Source of the DNA: Empedobacter tilapiae
GTDB taxonomy: Bacteria > Bacteroidota > Bacteroidia > Flavobacteriales > Weeksellaceae
Length of the DNA: 64,000 nucleotides
Direction: 5' to 3'
Assembly: GCF_004785645.1 (NCBI RefSeq)
Contig: NZ_SRPE01000001.1
Location: 62,001-126,000, forward strand
The notes beneath the pieces are model-generated. The model saw nothing but the letters and a program-made list of their open reading frames with translations. It was not told the origin of the DNA and did no database searches. Below, in pieces: positions 44,059-52,428 of this stretch. Every line of letters begins with the position of its first letter. Position 1 is the first letter of the stretch. The translations under genes and the position numbers were made by a program.

Positions 44059-44379
44059 ATGAGAAATTGTAAAAAACTACTAAACAAATCTATCTGCCTA
44101 ATCCTAGAAAATTCAAATAAAGAAGATGACATAAAAATATATTATGGTAAAGTTTTAAAAGACAAAAATGAATCATATTATTTTACTGATAATTCATCAA
44201 CAATACATTTAACTTTAGATGAAGAAGATTTAGATAATGCGAAAGTAATAACCCAAGAAAAACAGAAAGAAAATGAAATATTTAGAAATTGTGATTATTC
44301 TATTTGGATAACAGTAAATATAATAGAAATTGATGAACCAACAGACGATATGAAAAAAACTAATATGAAATGGGATTAA
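44059..44379 (+). CDS. Cytoplasmic protein of unknown function
   Basis: A 106-residue, very acidic and Asn-rich protein without signal peptide or membrane segment. Beta-rich start (SICLILENSNKEDDIKIYYGKVL) and a middle run LTLDEEDLDNAKVI. I do not recognise it. The AT-rich code and weak context make it possible that this is a fast-evolving accessory gene. It lies between two small membrane-protein genes on the same strand. Confidence 0.55.
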   Translation: MRNCKKLLNKSICLILENSNKEDDIKIYYGKVLKDKNESYYFTDNSSTIHLTLDEEDLDNAKVITQEKQKENEIFRNCDYSIWITVNIIEIDEPTDDMKKTNMKWD

Positions 44380-44395
44380 TCCCTACTTTTACAAT

Positions 44396-44578
44396 ATGAA
44401 ACAAAATATAATTTATAGTATCATTTTCTTTTTCGTGTTATTTGGACTAAAATATTTGTTCGATAAAAGCGATGTACAAACAATGTTGGTTTATTCGGCA
44501 ATTGGAACAGTTATCTTTTTTATTTATCGCGTTGTTGTAAGAAAAATGTTATACAAACAAAAAGACCAAGAAAACTAA
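44396..44578 (+). CDS. 60-residue two-helix membrane protein
   Basis: A very small protein with two helices (IIYSIIFFFVLFGLKYLF and MLVYSAIGTVIFFIYRVV) separated by KSDVQT, with a basic tail. Small proteins of this layout are common in Bacteroidota and have no assigned role. It ends tail to tail with bcp, sharing 4 nt, and the terminator stem lies over both gene ends. Confidence 0.6.
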   Translation: MKQNIIYSIIFFFVLFGLKYLFDKSDVQTMLVYSAIGTVIFFIYRVVVRKMLYKQKDQEN

Positions 44579-44598
44579 TTTCCTTGATCTTTTTTTAT
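44559..44598. terminator. Terminator over the ends of two convergent genes
   Basis: An A-rich/T-rich stem with two G-U pairs in the minus-strand RNA, formed by the last codons of the 60-residue gene and the last codons of bcp, followed by a T-run on each strand. Confidence 0.6.
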
Positions 44599-45027
44599 TG
44601 CTTTCATTGCTTCCTCGATGTGTGTTTCTGCTACATTTGAAACAATGTGTTTGATTAATTGTCCTTGTTTATTGAATACAAAAGTTTCTCGCGGGGTGAT
44701 TAAACCAAATTTCTTTTTAATTCCCAACAATTTCGACAACTTTGCTCCTTTATCAGAAAGCAACGGAAAGTTTAGTTGATGTTTTGTATAAAACTTTTCG
44801 TGAGAAGATGTTGATTGTCCATTTATTCCAACAATCACAGCATCTAAACCATTAAAATCTGCATTTACATCACGAAACTGGCATACTTCTTTTGTACACA
44901 TTGGCGTAAAATCCATCGGATAAAAGAATAAAACAAAATATTTTTTGTACAAAAATTCGTCCGAATTAAACCAATTTCCTTTGTTATCCTCCAACGAAAA
45001 AGTTGGAATATGATCGCCTAATTTCAT
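44575..45027 (-). CDS. bcp: Peroxiredoxin of the BCP/PrxQ type
   Basis: Reduces hydrogen and organic peroxides in the cytoplasm using a reactive cysteine. The 150-residue protein has FYPMDFTPMCTKEVCQFRD, with the peroxidatic Cys44 and a resolving Cys49 five residues later, the usual spacing for atypical two-Cys BCP enzymes. Length is standard. It overlaps queD by 4 nt, so the two genes are coupled. Confidence 0.93.
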   Translation of the reverse strand: MKLGDHIPTFSLEDNKGNWFNSDEFLYKKYFVLFFYPMDFTPMCTKEVCQFRDVNADFNGLDAVIVGINGQSTSSHEKFYTKHQLNFPLLSDKGAKLSKLLGIKKKFGLITPRETFVFNKQGQLIKHIVSNVAETHIEEAMKAIKKDQGN

Positions 45028-45434
45028 TCGCCTGCGTATTCTACAAAATTACGTGGAGTTTCGTATAAGGTTACTTTCAATTCTAAATCAGTCGCTAATT
45101 TTGCTCTAATTTTATTCCAAATCAAAATCACAATATTTTCGGCAGTTGGATTGATAGTTTTAAATTCTTCAATATCAACATTCAAATTTTTATGATCCAA
45201 ATAATCTTCAACTTCAACCGCGATAATTTTTCGTAATTCGTCCAAATTCATCACAAAACCTGTTTCTGGATCAACTTCACCTTTCACCGCCACAATAATT
45301 TCATAATTGTGTCCGTGATAATTTGGGTAAGAACATTTTCCGAAAACTTCAAAATTCTGTTCATCGCTCCAATTCTTGTTAAACAATCGGTGCGCAGCGT
45401 TAAAATGTGCTTTTCTGTTGACAGTAACCTTCAT
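45024..45434 (-). CDS. queD: 6-carboxytetrahydropterin synthase
   Basis: Converts dihydroneopterin triphosphate to 6-carboxytetrahydropterin, the second step of queuosine synthesis. The 136-residue protein shows the three zinc-binding histidines (FNAAH at His15, NYHGHNYEI at His40 and His42), the catalytic cysteine (FGKCSYPN, Cys34) and the C-terminal TLYETPRNFVEY. No other queuosine gene is adjacent. Part of a run birA-idi-queD-bcp on the minus strand; idi ends 12 nt upstream. Confidence 0.93.
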   Translation of the reverse strand: MKVTVNRKAHFNAAHRLFNKNWSDEQNFEVFGKCSYPNYHGHNYEIIVAVKGEVDPETGFVMNLDELRKIIAVEVEDYLDHKNLNVDIEEFKTINPTAENIVILIWNKIRAKLATDLELKVTLYETPRNFVEYAGE

Positions 45435-45446
45435 CTGTATAAATTT

Positions 45447-45962
45447 TTATTCTTCGATATACGAAACGTAATGTTCAAAAATTATTTTGAACCAAGCTGT
45501 ATAATTCTGAGGATTTTTTTCCATATCTTTTTTCAAATCATCTAATTCTACCCAACGATAAGCCATCACTTCATCAGGATTTAGCTTTGGTTCGTCATCA
45601 AATGTTCCGATAAAAACATGGTCTAATTCATGCTCAATCAAATCATTTTCTAAATGTGCTTTGTAGATGAAATTAAATTTATATTCTAATTCGCAATCAA
45701 ATCCCATTTCTTCTTCCAAACGTCTGTGCGCCGCTTGTTCGTATGTTTCGTTATCGCGCGGGTGACTACAACATGTATTCGTCCACAACGTTGGCGAATG
45801 GTATTTGCTCGCAGCTCGTTGCTGAATCATCAATTCTCCTTTGGAATTAAATACAAAAACAGAAAATGCACGATGCAACAAACCAGCTACATGAGCCTGT
45901 TGCTTCTCCATCAATCCTAATTTTTGATCGTCCTGATCAACTAAAACTACAAATTCTTCCAT
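45447..45962 (-). CDS. idi: Isopentenyl-diphosphate delta-isomerase, type 1
   Basis: Interconverts isopentenyl and dimethylallyl diphosphate, the starting units of isoprenoids such as quinones and undecaprenyl phosphate. The 171-residue Nudix-fold enzyme has the catalytic Cys in TNTCCSHP (Cys64/65), the Nudix-like RRLEEEMGFDCELEYKF and the later HELDHVFIG with the catalytic Glu. An exact minus-strand -7 box (45967-45974) ends four bases before the ATG; if used, the message would be almost leaderless. birA ends 27 nt upstream, so read-through is also possible. Confidence 0.94.
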   Translation of the reverse strand: MEEFVVLVDQDDQKLGLMEKQQAHVAGLLHRAFSVFVFNSKGELMIQQRAASKYHSPTLWTNTCCSHPRDNETYEQAAHRRLEEEMGFDCELEYKFNFIYKAHLENDLIEHELDHVFIGTFDDEPKLNPDEVMAYRWVELDDLKKDMEKNPQNYTAWFKIIFEHYVSYIEE

Positions 45963-45966
45963 AAAA

Positions 45967-45974
45967 CAAAAATA
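45967..45974 (-). promoter_or_regulatory. Possible idi -7 box TATTTTTG (minus strand)
   Basis: Exact TAnnTTTG so close to the idi ATG that the transcript would start at or one base before it. It may instead be a chance match in AT-rich DNA. Confidence 0.35.
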
Positions 45975-45989
45975 ACCTTTTCTATATGA

Positions 45990-46703
45990 TTAAAAAAGAA
46001 GTTCGATTTCTTTGTGCTTAAATTCTTGCAATTCTTGATTGATTTCGATCAGTAAATTTCCCGCTTCATTTACATCTCTAATAATTCCGTCTACTCCTAC
46101 TCCATCCAATCTAAAATGTGAGATTTCATCTTTTCTAAATAGATTATCTAAATATGTTTGATGAATTTGTTCGAAATTTTTCTGTTCTAAAATTGAATAT
46201 TCTTTTTCGAAATAATGCATTAAATCTGCCAAAATTTCCTCGATGTCATATTCTTTGTCAGTTACTTTTCGAATAGATGTTGCTTTTGGTAAGTGATTAA
46301 AATCAGCTTCATTGACATTAATTCCTATTCCAATCACAGAATTCATTATTCCATTGGAACGATGATTTTCGATTAAAATTCCGCAAACCTTTTTATCATT
46401 TAAAATGATATCATTTGGCCATTTTACGTTAGTTTTTGGATGAAATTGTTTTAAAAATAGGCAAATAACATTAGAAATCCATTCATTAAAATAAATTAAT
46501 TCTTGAAAACTATAATCCGTTTTCAGTAAAAAACTAAAGGTTAAATTTTCTCCTGCAACAACTTTCCATTCATTTCCTGCATAACCTTTTCCTTTTGTTT
46601 GATTTTTAGCATGTATGACAGTCCAACTATTGGCATCTTTTTTGGACAAATCCATTAAGAACTCATTCGTATTAGGCAAAGAATCAAAACTAATTAAGTA
46701 CAT
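45990..46703 (-). CDS. birA: Biotin--protein ligase (BirA, monofunctional)
   Basis: Attaches biotin to carboxyl carrier proteins such as the acetyl-CoA carboxylase subunit. The 237-residue protein consists of the catalytic domain and the short C-terminal beta domain; the DNA-binding helix-turn-helix of E. coli BirA is absent, so it should not act as a repressor. The biotin loop is KNQTKGKGYAGNEW, a variant of GRGRxGxxW. KWPNDIILNDKKVCGILIE and VIGIGINVN are typical. Diverges from rsfS. Confidence 0.93.
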   Translation of the reverse strand: MYLISFDSLPNTNEFLMDLSKKDANSWTVIHAKNQTKGKGYAGNEWKVVAGENLTFSFLLKTDYSFQELIYFNEWISNVICLFLKQFHPKTNVKWPNDIILNDKKVCGILIENHRSNGIMNSVIGIGINVNEADFNHLPKATSIRKVTDKEYDIEEILADLMHYFEKEYSILEQKNFEQIHQTYLDNLFRKDEISHFRLDGVGVDGIIRDVNEAGNLLIEINQELQEFKHKEIELLF

Positions 46704-46771
46704 TTTATTTTACTATTTTTATAGAGTGGTTAAAGTTATTTTAAAAAGTTTAAACTTTAACAAGGATTCAT

Positions 46772-46779
46772 TAAATTTG
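46772..46779 (+). promoter_or_regulatory. -7 box TAAATTTG of the rsfS-ftsH operon
   Basis: Exact TAnnTTTG; predicted start near 46783 and a ~15-nt leader before the rsfS ATG at 46798. Confidence 0.6.
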
Positions 46780-46797
46780 CGAATTACAAAATAAAAG

Positions 46798-47166
46798 ATG
46801 ATAGATACTCAATATACAAAAGACTTGCTAGATAGCATTGTTGACGGAATTACAAATGTTAAAGGAGAAGAAATTACAATTTTAGACTTACGTGAAATTG
46901 AAAATGCATTTTGTCAATATTTCGTTATTTGTACCGGAAATTCGAATACACAAGTTAGTGCTTTAGCAGGTTCGATTGAAAGAACAGTAAAAACAGAAAT
47001 GTCTGAAAGACCTTTTCATGTAGAAGGAACACAAAATAATCAATGGGTTTTGTTGGACTACACAAATGTTATTGTCCATATTTTCCAAAAAGAATACAGA
47101 GAATATTACGATATCGAAAGTCTTTGGGGTGATGCTGTAGAGACACGTATCGAAATGGAATATTAA
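46798..47166 (+). CDS. rsfS: Ribosomal silencing factor RsfS
   Basis: Binds ribosomal protein L14 on free 50S subunits and blocks subunit joining, saving energy in starvation. The 122-residue protein carries the family core: ILDLREIENAFCQYFVICTGNSNTQ and WVLLDYTNVIVHIFQKEYREYYDIESLWGDA. Length is typical. First gene of a run with ftsH (22-nt gap), as in many Bacteroidota. Confidence 0.96.
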   Translation: MIDTQYTKDLLDSIVDGITNVKGEEITILDLREIENAFCQYFVICTGNSNTQVSALAGSIERTVKTEMSERPFHVEGTQNNQWVLLDYTNVIVHIFQKEYREYYDIESLWGDAVETRIEMEY

Positions 47167-47188
47167 TCATAACTGAAACCAAAAAAAA

Positions 47189-49204
47189 TTGAAAAAAAAT
47201 AATTTAAAACCTTCGGGGTTTAATCCTACATGGATATATGCTATAATAGGATTATTGCTTATTGCAATGCTACTTTTTTCTGATAGTTTTGGAGCTATAG
47301 GAGGAACATCAAAAGATATTGACCGTACAACTTTTCTTTCTTATGTTGAAAAAGGTTATATAAAACAAGCTAATTTAGAAAAAGAAACAGGACGAGTTAG
47401 TGCATATCTAACAGATGCAGCATTAAATTCAGAAGAATTTAAAAAGTATAAACGATCAAATGATAATTTTAAAAATCCTTTTACTGCCGACACTCCAAAT
47501 TTGACTTTAAATGTAGCTGATGCTGGTAACTTTGAAAAAGATTTTTATGCTAACGTAGAAAAGAGTCCTAATAAAACTGCTGTTCTTAACACACAAGTAT
47601 CAAGTGGTTTTGGTGGATTATTCATGAATCTTTTCATTTCACTTATTTTCTTCGGATTAATTTATTTCTTATTATTCAGAAGAATGGGAGCTGGAGGTTC
47701 TGCTGGAGGTGGTGGCGGAATTTTTTCTGTAGGAAAATCTAAAGCAAAACTATTTGAAGGTGATGATCATATAAAAACTACTTTTAAAGATGTTGCTGGT
47801 TTAGAAGGTGCAAAAGAAGAAATTGAGGAAATCGTTGAATTCTTAAAACACCCTGAAAAATTCACAAAATTAGGTGGACGTATTCCAAAAGGGGCATTAT
47901 TAGTAGGACCTCCAGGTACAGGTAAAACATTGTTAGCAAAAGCTGTTGCTGGAGAAGCAAAAGTTCCTTTCTTCTCTTTATCTGGTTCTGATTTTGTTGA
48001 AATGTTTGTAGGTGTTGGTGCTTCTCGAGTACGTGATCTATTTAAAAATGCAAAAGAAAAATCTCCTTCAATTATATTTATTGATGAGGTTGATGCTATT
48101 GGACGAGCTCGTGGAAAATCAAACTTTACTGGTTCTAATGACGAACGAGAGAATACATTGAACCAATTATTAACAGAAATGGATGGTTTTGGAACAGAAT
48201 CTAACGTTATCGTTCTTGCTGCTACAAACCGTGCTGATGTATTAGATAAAGCTTTAATGCGTCCAGGTCGATTCGATCGTATTATTCATGTTGATTTACC
48301 TGAATTAAACGAACGTAAAGAAATCTTCGCGGTTCATTTACGTCCATTAAAATTAGGTGAAGATGTAGAAATCGAGTTTTTAGCAAAACAAACTCCTGGA
48401 TTTTCTGGAGCAGACATATTTAATGTTTGTAATGAAGCAGCTTTAGTTGCTGCTCGTAAAAATAAAGAAGTTGTAGAAAAACAAGACTTTTTAGATGCTG
48501 TTGATCGTATTATCGGTGGATTAGAAAAGAAAAGTAAAGTTATTAAACCTTCTGAGAAAAAACGTATTGCTTATCACGAAGCAGGACACGCAACAATCGG
48601 ATGGTTAACAGAACATGCTGCACCATTAGTAAAAGTAACAATCGTCCCTCGCGGAAGATCATTAGGAGCCGCATGGTATTTACCTGAAGAAAGACAAATT
48701 ACAACGACAGAACAATTGTTAGACGAAATGTGTATGACAATGGGAGGTCGAGCTGCTGAAGAAGTAGTTTTTAACAACATTTCAACAGGCGCTCTAAGCG
48801 ACTTAGAAAAGGTTACAAAACAAGCTTCTGCTATGGTTAGTATTTACGGTCTTAATAAAGAAGTTGGGAATGTTTCATATTATGACTCTTCTGGACAAAA
48901 TGAATATGGATTTAGTAAACCTTATTCAGAACAAACTGCTCAAGTAATTGATAAAGAAGTCAAAAAAATGATTGAAGCTCAATATGAAAGAGCAAAAGAT
49001 ATTTTACATGACCATCGTAATCAATTGGACATTTTAGCTCAAAAATTAATAGAGAAAGAAGTAATTTTTAGAGAAGATTTAGAAGAAATTTTCGGTCCAA
49101 GGAAATTTGAAAATGAATTAGATCTAATAGAAGAAAAACAAGAAGAAGCTATTGATGCTAGCCCAGAACAAGTTATTCAACCTGAGTCAGGCAATGACAT
49201 ATAA
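47189..49204 (+). CDS. ftsH: ATP-dependent zinc metalloprotease FtsH
   Basis: A membrane-anchored AAA+ protease that removes damaged or short-lived membrane and cytosolic proteins. 671 residues: first helix (WIYAIIGLLLIAMLLF), periplasmic domain, second helix (MNLFISLIFFGLIYFLLF), Gly-rich linker and the AAA+ domain. The AAA+ domain has Walker A GPPGTGKT (240-247), Walker B IIFIDEVDAIG and second region of homology NRADVLDKALMRPGRFDR. The protease domain has HEAGH near 465 and later DLEKVTKQASAMV. The start is a TTG at 47189; the next Met lies inside the first helix. Followed by a terminator before the LUD gene. Confidence 0.97.
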   Translation: MKKNNLKPSGFNPTWIYAIIGLLLIAMLLFSDSFGAIGGTSKDIDRTTFLSYVEKGYIKQANLEKETGRVSAYLTDAALNSEEFKKYKRSNDNFKNPFTADTPNLTLNVADAGNFEKDFYANVEKSPNKTAVLNTQVSSGFGGLFMNLFISLIFFGLIYFLLFRRMGAGGSAGGGGGIFSVGKSKAKLFEGDDHIKTTFKDVAGLEGAKEEIEEIVEFLKHPEKFTKLGGRIPKGALLVGPPGTGKTLLAKAVAGEAKVPFFSLSGSDFVEMFVGVGASRVRDLFKNAKEKSPSIIFIDEVDAIGRARGKSNFTGSNDERENTLNQLLTEMDGFGTESNVIVLAATNRADVLDKALMRPGRFDRIIHVDLPELNERKEIFAVHLRPLKLGEDVEIEFLAKQTPGFSGADIFNVCNEAALVAARKNKEVVEKQDFLDAVDRIIGGLEKKSKVIKPSEKKRIAYHEAGHATIGWLTEHAAPLVKVTIVPRGRSLGAAWYLPEERQITTTEQLLDEMCMTMGGRAAEEVVFNNISTGALSDLEKVTKQASAMVSIYGLNKEVGNVSYYDSSGQNEYGFSKPYSEQTAQVIDKEVKKMIEAQYERAKDILHDHRNQLDILAQKLIEKEVIFREDLEEIFGPRKFENELDLIEEKQEEAIDASPEQVIQPESGNDI

Positions 49205-49228
49205 AATATATTCAATATAAATTTTTTT

Positions 49229-49257
49229 AAAAAATCGTCTTAGTAAGACGATTTTTT
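49229..49257 (+). terminator. Terminator after ftsH
   Basis: A 13-bp perfect stem (49229-49241 with 49245-49257) with AGT loop and T-run. It splits the rsfS-ftsH part from the LUD-cdsA-psd part. Confidence 0.88.
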
Positions 49258-49337
49258 TTTTACATCACATTATATTGTTAAAAATTATTACCTTTAGACT
49301 GAAATTGTATAATCCAATACAAAAATCATAAATTTCC

Positions 49338-49943
49338 ATGTGGAAAGCAATTAAAAATCTACTTAAGAAAGCAATAGAAAAACCTAAGAATAAAGAGGAT
49401 GATAATCAAATTGATTTATTTCACCCTAATTATTTTGAGGACAATATTTCTATGGACGAAGTTTTTGCTACAAACTTCAATGCTGGTGGTGGGCATTTTC
49501 TATTCTGTGGTAACGATCAAGAAGCTTTTCAAAATTTAAAAGAAATTACTAACTATGAGAATGTAACGGAATTAATCTGTCTTGACCCTACACTTCAAAA
49601 AATATTAACAAGTATTGATATTCCTTATGTAGAGAACCCATGTGATTCACGTTACACTCTTAGCTTTCTTTGTTGTGAATTCCTAATTGCCTTCGATGGT
49701 AGTATTATGTTATCTGCACATCAAACTTGTGGTAGAAATATAGATGATTTTCCGTCAAATTTTATTATCTATGCACGTCCGTCACAATTAGTAGAAAATG
49801 TTGGTGCGGCATTACAAAAATTACGAACATTAAAAAAAGATAACCTTCCATCTAAAATAACTTCGATTCGTGGGAAAAATATGCACAAATTTCCAAACAT
49901 ACAGAATGCGAAGAATATTTATTTGTTATTGGTTGAAGAATAG
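49338..49943 (+). CDS. LUD domain protein (LutC-like)
   Basis: A 201-residue cytoplasmic protein of the LUD (lactate utilisation, formerly DUF162) family. Marks of the family are the central CCEFLIAFDGSIMLSAHQTCGR and the Rossmann-like order of strands. LutC helps oxidise lactate in Bacillus, but here no lutA or lutB gene is adjacent. Instead the gene sits two bases before cdsA, a placement I believe is common in flavobacteria, so a lactate role is doubtful. Confidence 0.8.
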   Translation: MWKAIKNLLKKAIEKPKNKEDDNQIDLFHPNYFEDNISMDEVFATNFNAGGGHFLFCGNDQEAFQNLKEITNYENVTELICLDPTLQKILTSIDIPYVENPCDSRYTLSFLCCEFLIAFDGSIMLSAHQTCGRNIDDFPSNFIIYARPSQLVENVGAALQKLRTLKKDNLPSKITSIRGKNMHKFPNIQNAKNIYLLLVEE

Positions 49944-49945
49944 TA

Positions 49946-50794
49946 ATGAAAAACTTAGCAATTAGAGCTTTCTCGGGACTTATTTATGCACTTATAATAT
50001 TTTTTGGCACAACGATACATCCAAAAGGTTTAATCGTTTTGATGATGATCTTTGGACTTTTTTGTTTGTACGAATTCTTCAAAATTACCAATCTTAAAAA
50101 TAAACTTTATCAATTAGGAGCTCTTTTAGCTGCTTTGGTTGTTTTTGGATATTATGGAAAGGAATTTCTAGAAGCTTTTGAAACTTCAAACCATTATTAT
50201 TTCTATCTAAGAAGTTTATATTTTATTATTCCTGTATTATTTATTTTTAGCATTTATGTTATTTTTAAATCAACAAACGAATTGTTAAATGATTTTGGAA
50301 AAGCTACTTTAGGCTTAACCTATGTTATTGCACCTTTTGCTATTGCTTTAACATTACCAAGTTTTGATTATAATCTTGGCGAAAAAGTAATGCATTACGA
50401 AGTTTTCTTCGTTTTCTTATTACTTTGGTGTAGTGATACATTTGCTTATTTGACAGGGAATTTAATTGGCAAACATAAATTAGCTCCAAAAATTTCGGGA
50501 GCAAAAACATGGGAAGGCTTTTTTGGTGGAATTATTTTTACTTTATTAGCTGGTTTTTTTATTCAAAAATATTTTGGAGAAAACTTACATGGAAACTGGA
50601 TGATTATTGGTTTAATTGTCGCTGCATTAGGACCTTTAGGAGATTTAACAGAATCTAAATTAAAACGATTTTTTGATGTAAAAGACAGCTCTAACCTTAT
50701 TCCCGGTCATGGTGGTTTTTTAGATCGATTAGATAGTTTTATATTTGTCGTACCATTTGTTTATTTATATTATTTATTAGTATATACTTTATGA
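49946..50794 (+). CDS. cdsA: Phosphatidate cytidylyltransferase
   Basis: Forms CDP-diacylglycerol from phosphatidic acid and CTP, the branch point of phospholipid synthesis, in the inner membrane. 282 residues with about eight helices. The C-terminal family signature is complete: GPLGDLTESKLKRFFDVKDSSNLIPGHGG, continuing to LDRLDS, with the catalytic acids. The upstream CSDTFAYLTGNLIGKHKLAPKISGAKTWEGF segment is also typical. Overlaps the psd start by 4 nt. Confidence 0.96.
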   Translation: MKNLAIRAFSGLIYALIIFFGTTIHPKGLIVLMMIFGLFCLYEFFKITNLKNKLYQLGALLAALVVFGYYGKEFLEAFETSNHYYFYLRSLYFIIPVLFIFSIYVIFKSTNELLNDFGKATLGLTYVIAPFAIALTLPSFDYNLGEKVMHYEVFFVFLLLWCSDTFAYLTGNLIGKHKLAPKISGAKTWEGFFGGIIFTLLAGFFIQKYFGENLHGNWMIIGLIVAALGPLGDLTESKLKRFFDVKDSSNLIPGHGGFLDRLDSFIFVVPFVYLYYLLVYTL

Positions 50795-51441
50795 AACTTC
50801 ACAGAGAAGGAACAGCAATTTTGATAGGTTGCTTAATTTTATTTGCAATCGCAACAGGAATATTACATTACTTTTTTCCTGTATATGGCTTTTATTTTGC
50901 CTTACCATTATGGATACTTTATGGATTTATCGTTTGGTTTTTCAGAAACCCAATTCGAGAATCACATTCATCTGAAAACTGCGTTATTGCACCTGTAGAT
51001 GGAAAAGTTGTTGTATTAGAAGAAGTATTTGAAAGCGAATTTTTGAATCAGAAATGTATTCAATTATCAATTTTCATGACACCACTTAATGTACATGTAA
51101 CGCGTTATCCTGTAAACGGAAAAGTTATTTATTCTAAATATCATCCAGGAAAATTTTTGGTTGCATTTCATCCAAAATCATCAGAATTGAATGAGAGAAC
51201 AACTGTTGTTGTAGAAAATGCAGATCACACAAAAATTCTTTTTAGACAAATAGCAGGAGCTGTTGCACGAAGAATTGTTTGTTACAGTAAAGAAAATGAC
51301 GACGCTGTAGCAGGTAAAGAATATGGTTTTATCAAATTTGGATCTCGTGTAGATATATTCTTACCACTTGATACTGAGATAAATGTAAAAGTTGGTGATA
51401 AAACAAAAGGTGGAATTCAGAAAATTGCACAATTGAAATAA
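50791..51441 (+). CDS. psd: Phosphatidylserine decarboxylase family protein
   Basis: A self-processing pyruvoyl enzyme that makes phosphatidylethanolamine. The 216-residue protein is of the short (archaeal-type) class: two N-terminal helices, then VIAPVDGKVVVLEE, FMTPLNVHVTRYPVNG, and the processing site GFIKFGSRVDIFLP, where cleavage before the Ser yields the pyruvoyl group. Translationally coupled with cdsA (4-nt overlap ATGA), placing two consecutive phospholipid steps in one operon; the phosphatidylserine synthase gene lies elsewhere. Confidence 0.92.
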   Translation: MKLHREGTAILIGCLILFAIATGILHYFFPVYGFYFALPLWILYGFIVWFFRNPIRESHSSENCVIAPVDGKVVVLEEVFESEFLNQKCIQLSIFMTPLNVHVTRYPVNGKVIYSKYHPGKFLVAFHPKSSELNERTTVVVENADHTKILFRQIAGAVARRIVCYSKENDDAVAGKEYGFIKFGSRVDIFLPLDTEINVKVGDKTKGGIQKIAQLK

Positions 51442-51509
51442 ATCAGTTAGTTGAACTCAATGTTTTTAACTAATTTTGTCAAAACAATTATAATAATATA
51501 CCCATACAA

Positions 51510-51517
51510 TAAATTTG
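51510..51517 (+). promoter_or_regulatory. -7 box TAAATTTG of the His-rich lipoprotein gene
   Basis: Exact TAnnTTTG six bases before the ATG at 51524, predicting a leader of only about 2-3 nt. Confidence 0.45.
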
Positions 51518-51523
51518 TAAGAC

Positions 51524-51787
51524 ATGAAAAAATTAATTCTTTTAGTAGCTGTTGCGGCATTTGCTACTTCTTGTAACTCTAAGCCAGGAGTAAATCACGG
51601 AGTTATTCCTGTAGTTCATGAACCTGCAACTGCAGAAGAAATGCACCACAAAGCTGAAGCTGCTCACGAAGGACACGGAAAACATGAGGAAGCTGTTGAA
51701 GAAAAACACGAAGAAGTGAAAGATTCTACAAAAACGGCAGAAACTCCGAAAGTTGAGAAAAAAGATACTGTAAAAGCTGGTCATTAA
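51524..51787 (+). CDS. Small His- and Glu-rich lipoprotein
   Basis: An 87-residue lipoprotein with lipobox ending at Cys17 (VAAFATSC). The mature part has no hydrophobic core; it is a run of His, Glu, Lys and Ala (EEMHHKAEAAHEGHGKHEE) with nine histidines in the whole protein, and ends in GH. It may bind metal ions at the membrane surface or simply be a disordered spacer; I recognise no family. Its stop overlaps the stop of the HAD gene on the other strand (shared TTAA), with no terminator hairpin visible. Confidence 0.75.
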   Translation: MKKLILLVAVAAFATSCNSKPGVNHGVIPVVHEPATAEEMHHKAEAAHEGHGKHEEAVEEKHEEVKDSTKTAETPKVEKKDTVKAGH

Positions 51788-52428
51788 GATTCAGCTTTTT
51801 TTTGTTTTATAGGAATTAACTTTTCTAGAAAAGTTTGTTCGTATTTATTTTTTGAAACCTCATCAGGAGAAATTAAATGAATTACTTTTGCTAATTCAGC
51901 TAAAGGAAAATCGTCATAAGAATCTGTAAACAAAATATCGAATTCTTCTTTTGGATTTAAAAAACCTTGCTTTATTAAGTTTTCTACTTTTCTTAATCCA
52001 AAATTATCATTTAAAACATTTTTTTCAATTGTTGTTCCTTCCACTAAAATTTGTTTGATTGGAATATATTTTTCTACAAATTCTTTCAAATAATTTTCAG
52101 GTGCAGCAGAAGAAATTGCAATCTTATAATCATTTTTAGCTAATTCAATTAGCTCATACAAAACATCTTTATTTATAAATTCAGCTAACTTTACAAGAAA
52201 CAACTCATTATAATCTTTTCTTATATCAAGTTCTACCAAAGCTTTTTTGAAATTTTGATGTGAAATAGTTTTGATTATTTTTCTCTTAAAAATTAAAATG
52301 GATACTTTATAAAACAATTTATAATCTCCATTTTTAAAAGATTTAGACAACAAAAAAGCAACCCATTTTGTAAAAGAGTTTACATAAATCAAAGTTTGAT
52401 CAAAATCAAAAACAACTTTTTTATCCAT
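51784..52428 (-). CDS. HAD-superfamily hydrolase (SerB-like subfamily IB)
   Basis: A 214-residue phosphatase-like protein. HAD motif I is DFDQTL near residue 8, motif II ISSAAPENY in the middle, and motif IV DILFTDSYDDFPL near the end, so the catalytic acids are present. The helical cap between motifs I and II fits subfamily IB. Substrate unknown. It overlaps the upstream phosphoribosyltransferase gene by 8 nt, which suggests a shared nucleotide or phospho-sugar pathway. Confidence 0.82.
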   Translation of the reverse strand: MDKKVVFDFDQTLIYVNSFTKWVAFLLSKSFKNGDYKLFYKVSILIFKRKIIKTISHQNFKKALVELDIRKDYNELFLVKLAEFINKDVLYELIELAKNDYKIAISSAAPENYLKEFVEKYIPIKQILVEGTTIEKNVLNDNFGLRKVENLIKQGFLNPKEEFDILFTDSYDDFPLAELAKVIHLISPDEVSKNKYEQTFLEKLIPIKQKKAES

